Shown one piece after another: positions 52,217 through 61,028 of a DNA stretch of 64,000 bases (position 1 is the first letter of the stretch; each line of letters begins with the position of its first letter). The DNA comes from Methylobacterium radiodurans (GTDB taxonomy: Bacteria; Pseudomonadota; Alphaproteobacteria; Rhizobiales; Beijerinckiaceae). The position numbers and the translations under genes are program-made. The notes below the pieces were generated by a model. That model had not been told where the DNA came from. It searched no databases and saw only the letters and a list, made by a program, of their open reading frames with translations. Where the stretch lies: assembly GCF_003173735.1 (NCBI RefSeq), contig NZ_CP029551.1, positions 871,001 through 935,000 of the forward strand. Reading direction: 5' to 3'.

Positions 52217-52968
52217 CTTGAGGCATAGTTAGCCCGCATCACTATGATTTCCGCCAATTAGCTTCTCCTCCTGCCAGAGCCTGCTCTCCGATCGCCTCCG
52301 AGCCTGGGCCAATACAGCTCCTGATGGTGACGTCACACGCTACGATCGGCGGAAGCACAAGCGTCATGGCACGGCCACCTCAGCGCTCGGCTTTAAAGGA
52401 GGCTCGACCTCTCGAAGGGGCCCTCAGTCTCGCGCGGCGTGTGCCTAGATCTAAATCGGGGCTTAGCTCGCTGCTCACATTGAGCGACACCTGTGCTGTG
52501 CCGATGCGTCCATAAACACGGTAGAGACCTGTAGGGTGGCTTGGACGCGGTGCAGGGGGGGCGCACCGGCTGGCGTGGTCGCCTGGGCGCAGACCGGACA
52601 AGCTGCACGCCGACGAGGGTTACGAGCATCGTCGCTGCCTGGACGGCAGCCGCTGCCGGCGCGAGTGCCGAGCCTGCAGCATCACGCCGCGGATTGCCCG
52701 TCGCGGCATCAAGAGCAGCGAACGGCTGGGTCGCTATTGCCGGATCGTGGAACGGACGCTGGCGTGGATCACCCGCTTCCGCCGCCTCACCATCCGCTAT
52801 GAGCGCCGCGCCGACCTCCATCTCGCTTTCAGCGCGCTCGTCTGCCAAGCTAAGGCCAAACGGCTTTGTCCCTGAGTCTTAATGAGCTTGCCGGCAGGTA
52901 GAGCCGTCGCGCGCCCACGCTTGGGATTTCGGCGTCCCTCGCTCAGGTCGCGCGCCCGATTCGAGAGT
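52217..52968. other. insertion-scarred region with transposase relics, no intact gene
   Basis: About 750 bases. It contains the IS5-like relic at 52550-52875. A stretch near 52292-52430 reads RLRAWANTAPDGDVTRYDRRKHKRHG on the plus strand (shown in pieces: RYDRRKHKRHG), faintly reminiscent of an IS630-type transposase but too short to claim. No tRNA or intact open frame is seen. Confidence 0.6.
52550..52875 (+). pseudogene. IS5-family transposase, C-terminal relic
   Basis: Plus-strand open frame ending with TGA at 52873. It reads RRPDKLHADEGYEHR, then IARRGIKSSERLGRYC, IVERTLAWITRFRRLTIRYERR and ADLHLAFSALV. This is the C-terminal DDE region of IS5-family transposases (typical RHRWVVERTLAWLxRFRRL). 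The catalytic N-terminal part and a start codon are missing, so it is a fragment. It lies between the GTA edge and the GntR gene and marks transposition at the boundary. Confidence 0.8.
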
Positions 52969-53694
52969 CTAAGCCGCCCTTCCCGGTCCCATCGCCGCCG
53001 ATAGAGATTCGCGCTCCCGACGCCCCAGCTCGGCAAGGATGGCCGTCGTGATCTTCGAGATGTGTTGGCCTACCATCTCTGCAGCTCCCTCTACGTCGTT
53101 CGCTTTGCATAGCTTGACGATCATTCTAATATCTTTGAGATATTCGTCCTGACGTCTCTCATCCCTCCATAGGCATATGAGATATTTGCTGAATCGTCGA
53201 ATGGTGATGCCGATGCGCTTGAGATCACTCTCGTTATCTACGCAAGCATACAAATATATGAGAGCTTCGACATTGCTCTTCAGTTTCGGCCTGATTTGAT
53301 CGGACGCCTTGCATGTCCTGATTGATCTGTTGCATCGAGATAAATATGGATTGAGCGTCCGGCGGGCGCTACAGCGTATTGCGGCCATCTCGAGCCGCAA
53401 TCGCTGCTGGCCGAGCGTCATCACCTCATGTGCATGGAAGTTCACTGCATCGTGTTCATACGACGCCTCTTTTCGAACGAGGCTCTCGTCGCGGAGTTGG
53501 GATATGATCGCGGTCGCAGTCGGGACGCTCACTCCATAATGCTCGACGATGGCGTCCGGGTATAGGATCTCGCCATTTCTGAGCCGGCCGTCGACGATCG
53601 CCTCCCGGATTTCATCTGAAGCCAGTATCATCATTCGACGATCGCTGTGATTGTAAAAGTCCTCGTCCTCGTACCTCATATCGTTTCCCTGCAT
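52969..53694 (-). CDS. GntR-like transcriptional regulator (FadR/FCD type), AT-richer
   Basis: 241 residues (ATG 53694; M6 is an alternative). The N-terminal winged helix reads EIREAIVDGRLRNGEILYPDAIVEHYGVSVPTATAIISQLRDESLV. The C-terminal part is helical, with RLRLEMAAIRCSARRTLNP, and ends KANDVEGAAEMVGQHISKITTAIL, as in FCD-domain GntR regulators. The coding region is clearly lower in GC than its neighbours (many tat, ata and aat runs from 53100 to 53700), so it is probably of foreign origin. Its targets are unknown. Confidence 0.75.
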   Translation of the reverse strand: MQGNDMRYEDEDFYNHSDRRMMILASDEIREAIVDGRLRNGEILYPDAIVEHYGVSVPTATAIISQLRDESLVRKEASYEHDAVNFHAHEVMTLGQQRLRLEMAAIRCSARRTLNPYLSRCNRSIRTCKASDQIRPKLKSNVEALIYLYACVDNESDLKRIGITIRRFSKYLICLWRDERRQDEYLKDIRMIVKLCKANDVEGAAEMVGQHISKITTAILAELGRRERESLSAAMGPGRAA

Positions 53695-53732
53695 GCATGT
53701 CGAATGGTCTTTCTAGGGGATTTTCGAGATGA

Positions 53733-54017
53733 TTATTCTGCGTAGGAAGATCGTACTTTATCCATATCTCCGTGTATCGACATCCGGTTTCGCGGGACCA
53801 CGTCCCCACCCGCCTTGTCACACTCGGTGAGTCCGACGCTGGGCCTGATGAGCGCGGCCTTATCGGAGAGACGTGGCAGTGGGCCGCTCGGCGGCTCCCG
53901 TACTGAAATCCGGAGTGCGAGCCGTGACCCGAAAGGGACGAGACGGTCCTCGGTCTCGGTTTCAGCCCCGTCGAAGGGCGCCTCGGGGTGGATACCGTTC
54001 CGAATGGGCTCGTTCAC
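53733..54017 (-). CDS. uncertain small ORF, hypothetical
   Basis: 94 residues from GTG 54017: IHPEAPFDGAETETEDRLVPF and ALRISVREPPSGPLPRLSD. No motif is recognised; codon use is not clearly that of a gene. It overlaps another weak frame at 53962-54189, and at most one of the two is real. Confidence 0.25.
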   Translation of the reverse strand: MNEPIRNGIHPEAPFDGAETETEDRLVPFGSRLALRISVREPPSGPLPRLSDKAALIRPSVGLTECDKAGGDVVPRNRMSIHGDMDKVRSSYAE

Positions 54018-54189
54018 GGTACCGCCAAGTTCGGTAGGGGTACGCCGTCATGCCGGATTGGGCCGAGGCCTGCATGTAGGAGACCCTCGCGGCCCCGGTG
54101 ACGCTGGAGAGCGTCCGCAGGTACCGCCGGTACCAAACCTTTCGCAGCTCGGCGACCACATCCCCCGGCTCGTGCCGCTTCGTTCCCAT
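53962..54189 (-). CDS. uncertain small ORF, hypothetical
   Basis: 75 residues from ATG 54189: EPGDVVAELRKVWYRRYLRT and VSYMQASAQSGMTAYPYRTW. It begins 13 bases after the stop of the 154-residue gene and is on the same strand, so it could be its operon partner. The C-terminus is Arg-rich and unconvincing. Confidence 0.3.
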   Translation of the reverse strand: MGTKRHEPGDVVAELRKVWYRRYLRTLSSVTGAARVSYMQASAQSGMTAYPYRTWRYRERAHSERYPPRGALRRG

Positions 54190-54202
54190 CTGTCCGTGTA
54201 CT

Positions 54203-54667
54203 TCAGCCGTCGGCGGCGAACAGGTCGAGTTGGCCAACGGAGTGGTGCACGCGCGTCCTCGGCTTGTTTGGCGTCGCTGCGGGCGACACCGGCAGGTGTA
54301 GATGCGTACGACCATACAGGACGGCGCCGACGATCTCGTGGCGATCGCCGCGACGGAAGGCGTTCATGGAATGCGCGCCCGACCGTAGGATCTCTTGGGT
54401 TGGCGGCTTCGAAGAGGGCAAGTTGGAGAGCGCCTGCAGCAGTTCGGGGAGGCCTACGGCCTCGACGTCGCGAGACGGGAACTCGAAGACCTGGACCGTC
54501 CAGGTATGCTTCACGGCCGAGACACTGGTGCGAGCGAATGGATTTACGGCACACGCCGTTCCCGGATCTCGCACGAAGGCGGCCAGCAGCGCGCGCTCCG
54601 GTAGGTGGGTCGCAGCCAGGATGGCGTCGGCGAGTTCAGTCTGCGTCATCGCCAGCGGATCTGCCAT
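54203..54667 (-). CDS. hypothetical protein, coupled to a small membrane ORF
   Basis: 154 residues from ATG 54667. The stop of the upstream frame and this ATG form TGATG, so translation is coupled. Features: TQTELADAILAATHLPERALLAAFVRDP at the N-terminus (helical), VEAVGLPELLQAL in the middle, and a C-terminal GQLDLFAADG. No catalytic motif, no signal, no membrane helix. I do not recognise the family. Its island location and the decayed neighbours suggest an accessory function. Confidence 0.5.
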   Translation of the reverse strand: MADPLAMTQTELADAILAATHLPERALLAAFVRDPGTACAVNPFARTSVSAVKHTWTVQVFEFPSRDVEAVGLPELLQALSNLPSSKPPTQEILRSGAHSMNAFRRGDRHEIVGAVLYGRTHLHLPVSPAATPNKPRTRVHHSVGQLDLFAADG

Positions 54668-54922
54668 CAGCCGAGCAGAAGGGCTGCCAGGAGCCCAGCG
54701 AAGAAGAGGCTCGACGAGGCGAGAACGGCGAAGATCTCGCGGTGATCGTGGACGATGGCGCGGGAGGCGACGAGTATGGCAGCGGCCGGATGAGGTTCGA
54801 TCCGTCCACCCTCACGCCCAAAGCTTGACGGTTCGGAGGCGGCCCGGTCCGATCAGATAGCCTGCGCCCGCTCTGTCGCTGCCATGCCACAGGTTCGGGA
54901 AGCGTCGGTCGTAGGATGCCAT
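54667..54922 (-). pseudogene. small C-terminally membrane-anchored protein, apparently frameshifted
   Basis: From ATG 54922 the frame reads ASYDRRFPNLWHGSDRAGAG, then LIGPGRLRTVKLWA and a stop at 54812. In another frame the rest is EGGRIEPHPAAAILVASRAI, then HDHREIFAVL and a membrane helix ASSSLFFAGLLAALLLG ending at 54667. Removing one G from the GGG next to the TGA would join them into one 84-residue protein. The second part has no start codon of its own. So this is either a frameshift lesion or a slippage site. The following gene's start overlaps its stop. Confidence 0.5.
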
Positions 54923-55442
54923 GACCGGCGCACGGCCGGCCACGGAGCGGACAAGCTCTGCCCCTTCAGGACAGCCAAAGAGGTTGCACGGAGCGCCAGA
55001 GATCGAGCTCAGGTCGGTCGTCCGCCGTAGCGGGAGAGGTCGATGGTCTCCGGGCCACCGGCGAACAGCGTCGCGCTCACGCGCCGGATGGCGGGTTTAC
55101 TCGCGACTTTCAGCGCACCGTGCAGGAGACGGATGCCGAGCCGGGTCCTGGGTTCATCAGCTTCGGCGCGAGCTTGGGAACACCCTGTCCCTTCTCGACC
55201 AATGGACGCATGATCCGTTCATAGGCGGACGCGGCGTCGACGACGCTGTGGGCGCGGGCCGGAGAGCATTCCGACGGGGCGGCCGCCAGTTCGTCGGCAG
55301 CCTAGCCAGAGATGGCCCCGCGTCCTGTCGCGGCGAAACGTTGCCGCGACAGGGCGCAGGACGGCGGGCCAGCGCGGAAACATGGGTGCGGATCGAAGGG
55401 GCGGCTTTCGCGCTAGGCGGGACGCGTTCTATATCCGTTCGC
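54923..55442. other. gene-poor upstream region of the REase-TPR gene
   Basis: Besides the monooxygenase relic (minus strand) no intact gene is visible. A long plus-strand frame extends here as an in-frame continuation of the next gene, but it is Arg/Gly-rich with no recognisable domain and overlaps the relic. The promoter of the large gene must lie near 55330-55442. Confidence 0.55.
55009..55327 (-). pseudogene. FAD-dependent monooxygenase C-terminal relic
   Basis: Reading frames on the minus strand join into a typical C-terminus of PHBH-like FAD monooxygenases: DAASAYERIMRPLVEKGQG and LAPKLMNP in one frame, then RTRLGIRLLHGALKVASKPA and LFAGGPETIDLSRYGG in the next, ending at 55009. At least one frameshift and an internal stop separate the pieces and there is no start. 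This is a decayed gene, and the 5' part is missing. Confidence 0.5.
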
Positions 55443-58400
55443 ATGTCCTTGGTCCTCAACCGCCAGTTCCCAGCTCCTGCCGACTGGCAGGCTTTCGAAC
55501 GGCTGTGCTTCGATCTGTTCAAACGGTTGTGGCGGGACCAGAACACGCAGTTCAACGGTCGAAGCGGGCAACCTCAGGCCGGTGTCGACGTGTACGGCGA
55601 GAGCCGGGAAGACGGACGATTGAACGGCGTCCAGTGCAAAGGCAGAGATGGGGGCTACGGTGCCTCGCTGACGGTCGCGGAGCTTCGGAGTGAGGTCGAG
55701 AAGGCCAAGACGTTCGTTCCGAGCCTAGATGTCTTCATTCTCGCGACCACTGCGCCAAACGACGTCAGGATCCTGGCCGAGGCCCGCGAGTTGAAGAAGG
55801 CGCATCGCGCGGCAGGCCTGTTCGACGTCGAGGTCTATGCTTGGGACACGCTCAAGCAACATGCCACCGACTATCCGGACATCCTCCAGAAGCACTTCCC
55901 CGATCTCGCGCCCCTCGATCTAACCGCGGCGATCGGAGATCTGGACGACAAGATTTCCAGCGGTATGGATTCGATCCGCGCGGACATCCTCCCGATCGGC
56001 ATCGACACCAGCCGTCTTCTCTCGCGGTTCGATCGGCTCGAAGCCAGCATCAACCGCAACAAGGATGCGGTGGAAGACCAGCTACATCTACGCATCAGGC
56101 AGCTCTGGAGCTTGGTCGAGGACGGAAACGCCAAAGCCGCGCGTGTCGCATTGGAACGCTTGAAGACGGAGAACTGGCCGACCGCATCCGCTCGAAACCG
56201 CTACCGCCTGCTGGGCAACATCGCCGCCGCCGACTTGGCGCTTCATGAGGTCGATGCCGCGGTCGTGGGTTTCAAGGCGGCACATGCACAAGATCCGATG
56301 CATCCCGGCGCGCGGGCTATTCTCGCCACGGCTCATCTGCTGGAGGGCGAGAGCGCTTCCGCCTATGCTCTGGCCATGGCCGTTCTCACGGAAGATCCGA
56401 CATCGGAGCAGGCCGTGATGGTGTCGATCGAGTCGGCTCCCGAGGAGCTGCCGGTCGACGAACTTCTGGCGAAGATCCCGGAGAACTTTCGTACCGACGC
56501 CGACGTGCTCGTCGGCCTGTCGATCCGGTGTCGCGCCATGGGCGACGCAGACCGGGCGCGCGCTCTCGCCGAGCAGGCGCTTGCCCGCGAGCCCGGGAAC
56601 TGGCGCGCCCAGTCTGCGCTTGCCGAAGTTCTACTGGAGCCGATCTTTGCCGATCCTGACGCCGTGGTCCTGAAACGGGTGACCGCATCGGCGGCGAAGG
56701 CGGACTTCCAGCGCGCGATCTCGCTCCTGCGTTCTGCCTGGTCGCACATCAGGTCGCACGACACCGCTCGCCGTGCCGTGCATCTCTGCGCCAACTTCGC
56801 GAACGCGCTCTATCTGGCAGGATTGAGCGAAGAGAGCGGACGCGTCGTCGACGAAGGTCTCGCCATCGCCCCCCACTACGCACCACTCCTTCGAAGGGCG
56901 GCGCTTCGGGCGGTGATGGGCGGAGATTGGGCCAGCGCCCTGAACTACATCGCGTCGATCGGAGAGAGCGACCGCGAACTCGACGACGAAATCCTGATCT
57001 TCGACGGATTGCTCCGTTCGGGCGATGCCGAAGGTGCTCACGCCAAGGCAGTCGCCCTCTACGGAACTCTGGAGGATGCCCGAAAGAGAGGGGCCGTCGC
57101 GGCTGTTCGGGTCGAGGCGGCGTCGGCGCTCGGAGAAGGCCGTGCCGAACTCGAAGCTATGCTTCGAAGCCAGCCGACGGCGATCCTGCTCCGTCTCGTC
57201 GGGCTCGACGTAGCCGCTCTCGAGAAGGACGAGGAACTGAAGCGGAGGCTGCTGGACGAGATTGGAGCGCTTCAGCCGACTTTGGTCGACGTGAGGGATC
57301 GCGTCCATGCGGCCGAGGCCTACTTCAAGGCTCGCGACTACAGCCGGGCGGCCGATGCATTCGCGGGCCTTCACCCCCTGGATCGGGACACCCCGATTCT
57401 ACGCCACCGCCTTCAGGCCCTTCTGGCCGCGGATCGGCGCCGGGAGGCCCGTGAACTGTACGAATCGGTCGCCGACGCCGTTCGTGAACTTCCGGACTAT
57501 CTCGCCATCGGCGCCTCCATCTTCGAACGTATCGGATCGCTTCCGGAAGCGCGGCGCCTCTACGAGAAGCAGTTCAAGCGGGACGACACCGATCTCTCCA
57601 AAAGACTGCGTTGGTTATCGATCCTGGAGCGACTCGGAGATCCGCGCGCCGCCGAGCGCTATCTCGCATCGGTGCCACCGAACGTCGCCGGATCCCCACG
57701 CGAGCTGATCGGTCTCGCACAGGCGATCGATCGGCACCTCGGGACACCGAAGGCGCTCCACGTTGGCTATCGCGCTCTTCGAGCGGGATTTGGGGATCCG
57801 CAGGTCCATCTCGGCTATGCGGTCGGCCTGTTCTTCCTCGGGTGCGGGGCACGGACGAAAATCGTCGCGCCCGAGACCGTCGGCTCCGACACGGCGGTCG
57901 TGCTGACCTCGGCCTCCGCACCGAAGCTCGTCCGCATCATCGAAACGGAGAACTCGCCGGCGCTGGAGCGGGACGAGATCGCCCCTGGCAACACGCTGGC
58001 GAATCGTCTTCTGGGAATGAGGGTCGGCGACGAAATCGAGTTCGGAGGTTTGGGGCCGGAGGTCCCGACGTACCGTATCGAGCAGATACTCGACAAGTTC
58101 CTGTTCGCACACTTCCGAACTCTCGAGCGCTTTGGAGCGCTGTTCCCAGACAACAAGGCCTTCGGCACGTTCTCGATTGATGAAACGAAGGGCCCTGATG
58201 GATTGGAACCGCTGCTGGAACAGGTCCGCCGCAGAGCCGAGTCCCTGACTAAGCTTGAGGAATTCTATCGTACGGGTGGCGTGCCGCTGCCGATGATTGC
58301 GGAGGTCGCGGGCGCCAATCCCGTAGAAGTCTGGGATTCGTTTCGCGCACAGCGGGACATGCCGCTTCTCACGGCGACCGGCGTGGCGGAGGAGTATGCG

Positions 58401-59441
58401 AACGGTGAAGCGATACTCGAATCCCGTGGCAGCTGCGTCGTCGACCCCCTGACCCTTCACGCTCTGGTCTCGCTCGGCATCTCCGAGCCAGTCTTCGCGG
58501 CGTTCGACAGCGTCGGTGTCACGCAGACCGCGGTCGATTTTCTGCGTCGGATCGTGGTCGAGCGGACCACGGACCGCGGGACCCGTCGTGGAAGGCTCGG
58601 CTGGGACGGCGAGCGGTACCGAATGTACGAGCTGACCGACGAGGACATCGAGCGTCGTATCGCGAACGCCGACCACGTTCTGGACGTCGCTCTCACCCGA
58701 TGCCGCCTGGTACCGGCCGAGGCGCCGGGACGGTTGTCGGATCCTCGGGGCCGGGAGATCGTCGAGCGGTGGCATCCCGCCTTCGTCGATACCGTCTACG
58801 CGGCCCAGGGCACTGGCGCGCCCATGCTGGCCGACGATCAAGCCTACCGCAGCCTCGTACGGGAGACGTTCGGCGTTGATGCCGTCTGGTCCCAGGCGGC
58901 ACTCTTGCGGGCCCGACGAGTCGGATCGATCACGTCCGACGCCTACGCGGACGCGGTCGACGCCCTGGTCGATGCAGGCTACGCCTTCACCATGATCGGC
59001 TGGCAGAACATCATCCACCAGCTGGACAGAACCGGATGGCGCGTCGACGATCGCACCGACCGCTATCTCGAACTGCTGGCACTTCCCAACAACGATCCTG
59101 CCTCTTTGCGCAATGTTCTCGGCGGCCTGTTTACGCATGCGATCGGCATGGCTCCCGGGGAGCAGGCTCTTCAGGATCTGGTTTGGGCGGTCTTCGACGC
59201 GTTTTTACGCAGCGGCTCGGACCGGATCGAAGCGGTGGCACGCACCACAGTCCTGGCAACGCGGGACGCTCTCATCCCGATCGTCGCACCATTCAAACCT
59301 CTGCTGCTGAAATCGACCGGAATCGTCCCGCTCTCTGCAATCCAGAAAGGGCGGCAGGAGTCTGCCGAAGGCGTCGCACGTGAAATTGCCGGTATGATCG
59401 CCGGGTGGTCCAAAGCTCGAGGCTTGGAGCGACTGGCGTAG
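55443..59441 (+). CDS. REase-TPR-GreAB-C-PIN conflict protein (predicted nuclease of a defence system)
   Basis: 1332 residues from ATG 55443 (a 174-residue in-frame upstream extension is Arg-rich and unlikely). Four parts in order. (1) Residues 10-155: Mrr/DUF4297-like PD-(D/E)xK nuclease, with E19 (FERLCFDLF), D49 (GVDVYGES) and Q64-x-K66 (NGVQCKG) in good order. (2) About 170-800: TPR-like helical repeats (ALERLKTENWPTASARNRY, ARALAEQALAREPGNWRAQ). (3) About 805-885: GreA/GreB C-terminal-like domain (NTLANRLLGMRVGDEIEFGG). (4) About 995-1170: PIN-like region with acidic residues (CVVDPLTLHALV, MLADDQAYR, TSDAYADAVDALVDAGYAF). The order matches the predicted TPR-GreAB-C-PIN conflict systems, with an extra N-terminal nuclease. 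Domain calls are by eye. No ATPase is present. Likely triggered DNA/RNA cleavage. Confidence 0.72.
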   Translation: MSLVLNRQFPAPADWQAFERLCFDLFKRLWRDQNTQFNGRSGQPQAGVDVYGESREDGRLNGVQCKGRDGGYGASLTVAELRSEVEKAKTFVPSLDVFILATTAPNDVRILAEARELKKAHRAAGLFDVEVYAWDTLKQHATDYPDILQKHFPDLAPLDLTAAIGDLDDKISSGMDSIRADILPIGIDTSRLLSRFDRLEASINRNKDAVEDQLHLRIRQLWSLVEDGNAKAARVALERLKTENWPTASARNRYRLLGNIAAADLALHEVDAAVVGFKAAHAQDPMHPGARAILATAHLLEGESASAYALAMAVLTEDPTSEQAVMVSIESAPEELPVDELLAKIPENFRTDADVLVGLSIRCRAMGDADRARALAEQALAREPGNWRAQSALAEVLLEPIFADPDAVVLKRVTASAAKADFQRAISLLRSAWSHIRSHDTARRAVHLCANFANALYLAGLSEESGRVVDEGLAIAPHYAPLLRRAALRAVMGGDWASALNYIASIGESDRELDDEILIFDGLLRSGDAEGAHAKAVALYGTLEDARKRGAVAAVRVEAASALGEGRAELEAMLRSQPTAILLRLVGLDVAALEKDEELKRRLLDEIGALQPTLVDVRDRVHAAEAYFKARDYSRAADAFAGLHPLDRDTPILRHRLQALLAADRRREARELYESVADAVRELPDYLAIGASIFERIGSLPEARRLYEKQFKRDDTDLSKRLRWLSILERLGDPRAAERYLASVPPNVAGSPRELIGLAQAIDRHLGTPKALHVGYRALRAGFGDPQVHLGYAVGLFFLGCGARTKIVAPETVGSDTAVVLTSASAPKLVRIIETENSPALERDEIAPGNTLANRLLGMRVGDEIEFGGLGPEVPTYRIEQILDKFLFAHFRTLERFGALFPDNKAFGTFSIDETKGPDGLEPLLEQVRRRAESLTKLEEFYRTGGVPLPMIAEVAGANPVEVWDSFRAQRDMPLLTATGVAEEYANGEAILESRGSCVVDPLTLHALVSLGISEPVFAAFDSVGVTQTAVDFLRRIVVERTTDRGTRRGRLGWDGERYRMYELTDEDIERRIANADHVLDVALTRCRLVPAEAPGRLSDPRGREIVERWHPAFVDTVYAAQGTGAPMLADDQAYRSLVRETFGVDAVWSQAALLRARRVGSITSDAYADAVDALVDAGYAFTMIGWQNIIHQLDRTGWRVDDRTDRYLELLALPNNDPASLRNVLGGLFTHAIGMAPGEQALQDLVWAVFDAFLRSGSDRIEAVARTTVLATRDALIPIVAPFKPLLLKSTGIVPLSAIQKGRQESAEGVAREIAGMIAGWSKARGLERLA

Positions 59442-59579
59442 AAGCCCATCAGACGGGATGACCGCCTCGGAGGATACCCTGTCGTTCGGCGAAGCTGTGG
59501 ACCCGATCGCACGCGATGTCGATTACGAGCGTCCTGGCCCCCCATGATCGCCAGTTGCCGGATCCCTCGCGAGGCCCTT

Positions 59580-61028
59580 TCAACCCACAGGTTGCATCAA
59601 GCTCCTCAACGCGCCGATGTGCGCCCGCAGCCTGTCCTGCGAGGTGTTCAGGCTTTCGGCGAACGTGTGATCGCTTATGACATTCATGTCGTAAGCCTGA
59701 AGGCTTACCTCCGCGAAACGACCGGTGCGCGAAATCGGAGTCTCGTCGAAGACGAAGAAATCCGTCCGCCTGTTCTCGTCGATGCGCCATTTTTCCGAAG
59801 GTTTTGTATTCGGAACTCCTCTGACGCGCGATTGTTGAATGCGTCCGTCGGAGCCGTTGTGTAGCTGCCAACTCAATGCCGTGATGCTCACGCCGTATTC
59901 CTCGGTCAGCCTCGAAACAGCTTCAGGCCCACCTCCGTATTCGAAATACTTTCGTGTCACTGCGGCTTTCGGGGCCAGGAGCTCGGCGGCAAACGCATTG
60001 ACGCGCATTTCGACGAGATCGGTCAAGGATTGCGCATTTGCCGTGAGATCGGAGTAGCGATTAACGCGGAGACGAGCGAGATCGTCGCTCGGATCCCAGA
60101 GGAGATGTCCTAACTCGTGAGCGACAGTCATGCGGCGTGTCCACACATTCGCATTGATGCCGTTGAGGTTCACGACGATCCCGCGCGTACCGCCGTTCTC
60201 GATCGTGGCTCCAGCGAAATTGACGGGCATTCTCAGCGGGACCACGGGAATGGCCAGTCGGTCCTCCACTTCGGGGAGCAAGGCGTGGATGGGTTCCTCC
60301 GCCTCGTAGCCGAGAAGGCGCCGCGTTTCGTGAGCCAGATCGGCTCCCTGCTGCCAAGCGGGAGGCCAAGCGACGTCGCGCAGTGCCCGCGGTCGGAAGC
60401 CGAGCCGGGTGATCGCGCGAGAGCGGGAGGCGTCGAGTTGCGCCTCCAGACGGGATTGTTCGCCTATGACCCATGCGGCTTCGAGAAGACCGAGCACCAA
60501 CGTCGGCGAGAGGGACGCCGTCGGCACCTTCTGGAGTTCGCGCATGCGGACGCCGAGAGAGACGTCGCCTCCGCCGTTCTCGACGAACCCTATGCGGAGA
60601 GGATCGAGTGCGAGCGCCCGCGCGAGGCGTGTCAGGACCGTCATCGGCATGCTCCGACGTCCGGCCTCCGCCGCCTCAATGTCGGCGACCTGCAAGCCCG
60701 TGGTCCGCGCCAGTTGCTGGACCGAGATCTGAACCTCCTCGCGGCGCTCCCGCAAGACGGGGCCGACTTGGCAGCCGCGATGTATCAGCGGCACCGTGAC
60801 GCGATCCAGAAGCTCGCGCAGCACCGTCCAGCCGAAAGCCTCGCGCGCTTGCGCGGCTGTGAGGACCAGACCGCCCTCGCCTTCGGACCAGAACGACAGG
60901 TCGGTGTGCGTACGGACGAACCGCTGCGTCGACGCGCGGGCGTGTTCCTCGACGCTCAACTCCGCGTCGTAGAAACCGAAGATATCGATGAGATCTCGGG
61001 GATCGACGGTTTCGGATATGGCACTCAT
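59580..61028 (-). CDS. XRE regulator fused to ImmA/IrrE-type zinc metallopeptidase
   Basis: 482 residues from ATG 61028 (ATGA overlap with the upstream gene's stop). Residues 90-148 are an XRE helix-turn-helix: VGPVLRERREEVQISVQQLAR, TTGLQVADIEAAEAGRR, LTRLARALALDPLRIGF. The C-terminal domain has WTRRMTVAHELGHLLWDP, the HExxH motif (H304, E305, H308), typical of ImmA/IrrE proteases (COG2856). These proteins repress promoters or cleave a repressor upon stress or induction of mobile elements. It is convergent with the REase-TPR gene (139 bases between their stops). It may control the neighbouring island genes. Confidence 0.9.
   Translation of the reverse strand: MSAISETVDPRDLIDIFGFYDAELSVEEHARASTQRFVRTHTDLSFWSEGEGGLVLTAAQAREAFGWTVLRELLDRVTVPLIHRGCQVGPVLRERREEVQISVQQLARTTGLQVADIEAAEAGRRSMPMTVLTRLARALALDPLRIGFVENGGGDVSLGVRMRELQKVPTASLSPTLVLGLLEAAWVIGEQSRLEAQLDASRSRAITRLGFRPRALRDVAWPPAWQQGADLAHETRRLLGYEAEEPIHALLPEVEDRLAIPVVPLRMPVNFAGATIENGGTRGIVVNLNGINANVWTRRMTVAHELGHLLWDPSDDLARLRVNRYSDLTANAQSLTDLVEMRVNAFAAELLAPKAAVTRKYFEYGGGPEAVSRLTEEYGVSITALSWQLHNGSDGRIQQSRVRGVPNTKPSEKWRIDENRRTDFFVFDETPISRTGRFAEVSLQAYDMNVISDHTFAESLNTSQDRLRAHIGALRSLMQPVG

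Noticed and set aside
52292..52430. Possible second transposase fragment (IS630-like)
   Set aside because: Only a few residues are suggestive (RYDRRKHKRHG); too short to support.
54921..55442. 174-residue N-terminal extension of the REase-TPR protein
   Set aside because: Composition is Arg/Gly-rich, it overlaps monooxygenase remnants on the other strand, and the nuclease fold begins right after the ATG at 55443.
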